Assembly: GCA_032718475.1 (NCBI GenBank) | Contig: JAUCBJ010001304.1 | Coordinates: 1-46,083 of the forward strand | DNA: 46,083 nt | Source: Nemertoderma westbladi | Lineage: Eukaryota > Xenacoelomorpha > Nemertodermatida > Nemertodermatidae | Direction of reading: 5' to 3' | In this document: positions 44,069-46,083 of the stretch, one piece after another | How positions within the stretch are numbered: position 1 is the first letter of the stretch | Layout: each line of letters begins with the position of its first letter | The notes under the pieces: generated by a model | What the model was told of the DNA's origin: nothing | The model's input: only the letters and a program-made list of their open reading frames with translations | Database searches by the model: none | Made by a program: the position numbers and the translations under genes

Positions 44069-45955
44069 GTGAAACAATTACTTATCGAACCGCCGATCCT
44101 AGCTCCATTCAATTTACATGCTCAGACTAAACTAGAAACCGACGCCAGTCGCTTACATGGTCTTTCGTCTGATTCCGACCTTTTACAACTTCACGGCACT
44201 GATTGGAAACTGGTCGCCTGTGGAAGTCGATTTCTGAGTGATCCAGAAACTCGTTATTCCACGATCGAGTTGGAGTGTATCGCTATTAAATACGGTATGA
44301 ACAACTGCCGCATTTATCTTGCCGGGTTGAAAACATTTACAGTCGTAACCGACCACCGGCCATTGTTGACCATATTTAACCAATACACTGCCGACCAGAT
44401 CGAGAACACAAAAATACAAAAGATCAAATCTGATCTTCAATCCCAGTACCAATTCCGTGTCGAGTGGCAAAAAGGTAAAACACATCGAATAGCCGATTGC
44501 CTCAGCCGCTCACCCATTGACGACCCGGATGAACCCGATCCGGATGATTCCTCACACTCCGTGAACATTGTAAATTCCTTATCCATTGACGGTAAGAACG
44601 GAGACTCAGCTGGAGATCCACTGGTTAACGAACTCCAGGCTGCGGCGAATAACGATAAAGGGTACAACGAGTTCATTCGGGAAATACAGGAGGGCTTCCA
44701 GAACAAACACCTAGCATCACCCTACATACACAACTTCCGTTCTATTTTCAACGAACTGTCAATATATAATGGACTCGTACTATACAACAATCGGATTGTC
44801 ATCCCACCTAACTGTAAACAAAATATTTTGGCACGACTTCACTCCTCCCACCAAGGGATTACACATACTAAACAGCGTGCACGAAAACTTGTTTACTGGC
44901 CAGGTATGGGAGCAGATATCGAACGCACCGTTAAACAATGCAACCGTTGCCAGGAACTCCTTCCCAGTCTTCCAAAGGAGACACTGATGGCGGACGACCT
45001 CCCAAGCAGACCCTTCGAGTCTGTCTCATCCGATCTTTTCTACCTCGGGGGAAAACATTTCCTTATATACACATTCATTGTTCATCATATACACAATCAT
45101 ATATTCATTGTTTATGAATGGCGAGATGACCCCACATCCCAACAGGTCGCCTACGTAATCCGCAAATATTTTGTGGACCTCGGAGTTCCCAACGTGTTCC
45201 GAGCGGATGGAGGTCCCCAGTTTGCTTCACATTCATTCGGAGCATTCCTTAAACGGTGGGGTGTACTTTTAGTTACGGGCACTCCACATTACCCACAAAG
45301 CAATGGCCATGCGGAGGCCAGCGTTAAACAAATCAAATATCTGCTCCGCAAAATGCCTCATTGCAACATACACTCAGAAGAATTCGAGGAAGGGCTCCTC
45401 GAGCTTCGTAATGCTCCATGTCCCGATGGCCGGTCGCCTAACGAAGTCGTTTTCGGCCGACTATTGCGATCAAGAATCCCAGCCCATCATACAGCTTATG
45501 CGCAGAACTGGCAAGACGTTGCGGATGCAGCAGATAAACTGATCTGATCTACTGAAACTGATCTACTTCAAAAATCAACAAACATTTATAACCGCTCTGC
45601 CCACAACCTACCCCCACTCAAAGTTGGAACCGATGTGTATATTCAGGACCCGCGATCAAAACGTTGGTCACACACAGGTACTATTGTGAGCGTGGGAGGA
45701 AAACGTGACTACCGTGTCAAGTTAGCATCCTGCAGAACGTGGTGGAGGAACCGTCGTTTCCTTCGACAAGTTTATAAAGTTGAGGAACCAATGAACCAAT
45801 CAAACGATACACCGATGGACGAAACTAGCGGTGACGAATCGAAAGTAAATAAAACTGAAAGTATTTCTGTCCCTCGACGTAGTACACGAAAACGTAAAAC
45901 TATTATTCGTTGGGGTATAAACAATATTCATTATTATAATCAAGCAGACTATTAA
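44069..45955 (+). pseudogene. Gypsy element A RNase H and integrase
   Basis: RNase H shows LETDASRLHG, TIELECIAIK and VTDHRPLLTIFNQ. The integrase zinc motif is LHSSHQGITHTKQRARKLVYW ... CNRCQ. The catalytic residues are kept (SSDLFYLGG, RADGGPQFASHS, SNGHAEASV), but the stretch after the first Asp is replaced near 45065-45110 by a low-complexity, AT-rich segment (reads YTFIVHHIHNHIFIVYEW), apparently a small local duplication. A frameshift or stop near 45545 is followed by the C-terminal GPY/F-like and basic tail (45635-45955: WWRNRRFLRQVY, RRSTRKRKT). The stop at 45953-45955 is natural. Confidence 0.85.
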
Positions 45956-45996
45956 CTGCGATCTAAACTGGCACATATGTAAACCAGTATAGATCG

Positions 45997-46011
45997 TGGG
46001 GGAAAAGGAGA
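45997..46011 (+). promoter_or_regulatory. Polypurine tract of Gypsy element A
   Basis: GTGGGGGAAAAGGAGA-like purine run immediately before the 3' LTR. Confidence 0.8.
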
Positions 46012-46083
46012 TGATATATACTGTACTGTACTGCGTTATACTGTACATATATTACTTTGGTGTATCCCAACTACAGAACTAAA
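46012..46083 (+). repeat. 3' LTR of Gypsy element A (partial)
   Basis: First 72 bases; one mismatch to the 5' LTR (A/C near 46066). Confidence 0.9.

Larger units (their letters stand above)
35197..46083 (+). mobile_element. Ty3/Gypsy element A, split by element B; 3' LTR runs off the window
   Basis: The 5' LTR at 35197-35434 and the 3' LTR from 46012 share TGATATATACTGTACTGTAC and match at 71 of the 72 visible bases. The primer-binding site follows the 5' LTR, and a purine tract (GGGGGAAAAGGAGA) precedes the 3' LTR. gag begins at 35518, is split at 36102/41890 by element B, and gag-protease-RT-RNase H-integrase follow with several frameshifts. The element interrupts the Penelope-like element; the expected target duplication GGAAC (35192-35196) cannot be checked, because the other side lies outside the window. 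Confidence 0.9.

Overview
This window is metazoan genomic DNA, AT-rich and dominated by transposable elements. There are no prokaryotic operons, ribosome-binding sites or phage modules. The spliced exons with GT/AG borders, tRNA-like Pol III boxes, minisatellites, and the mix of BEL/Pao, Ty3/Gypsy, Penelope-like, APE-type LINE, nuclease-tailed non-LTR and Tc1/mariner sequences fit an invertebrate, probably marine. The species cannot be fixed from the sequence.

Layout. 1-3341 (-) is most of the gag of a BEL/Pao retrotransposon. Its pol and 3' LTR lie outside the window, and its leader and 5' LTR probably fall within 3342-5600, which also holds a 289-bp tandem duplication. 5600-11970 is non-coding: a 630-bp fold-back element with tRNA-like ends, then a 55-bp minisatellite with a 222-bp higher-order period. 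11971-19836 (-) carries at least seven exons of one host gene. It encodes a coiled-coil protein ending, within the window, in a region I recognise as DUF4795 (QRICH2-like). Its introns hold a truncated LINE and a 30-bp satellite. 20472-23047 is a Tc1/mariner-type DNA transposon with TIRs and TA flanks; between its TIRs lie a decayed transposase and a broken copy of translation initiation factor eIF3K. 24250-28061 (-) is a decayed non-LTR-type retroelement with a cysteine-rich N-terminus, a decapeptide repeat region, a reverse transcriptase and a C-terminal zinc-finger/nuclease-like domain. 30140-31510 is a 39-bp satellite.

31511-46083 (+) reads as nested insertions. A LINE is cut off at about 33497 where a Penelope-like element starts. 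That element is cut at 35196 by Gypsy element A (35197 to beyond the window end). Element A is itself split inside gag by a complete second Gypsy element, B (36103-41889), which has 171/175-bp LTRs and a CATCT target duplication. The gag frame of A resumes directly after B.

Almost every transposable-element gene is broken. Gypsy B is closest to intact: one frame change in an A7 run separates gag-pro from RT-RNase H-integrase. I found no undescribed multi-gene system. The items most worth a second look are the eIF3K copy inside the DNA transposon, the nested insertions, the decapeptide-repeat retroelement and the fold-back element with outward-facing Pol III-like promoters.
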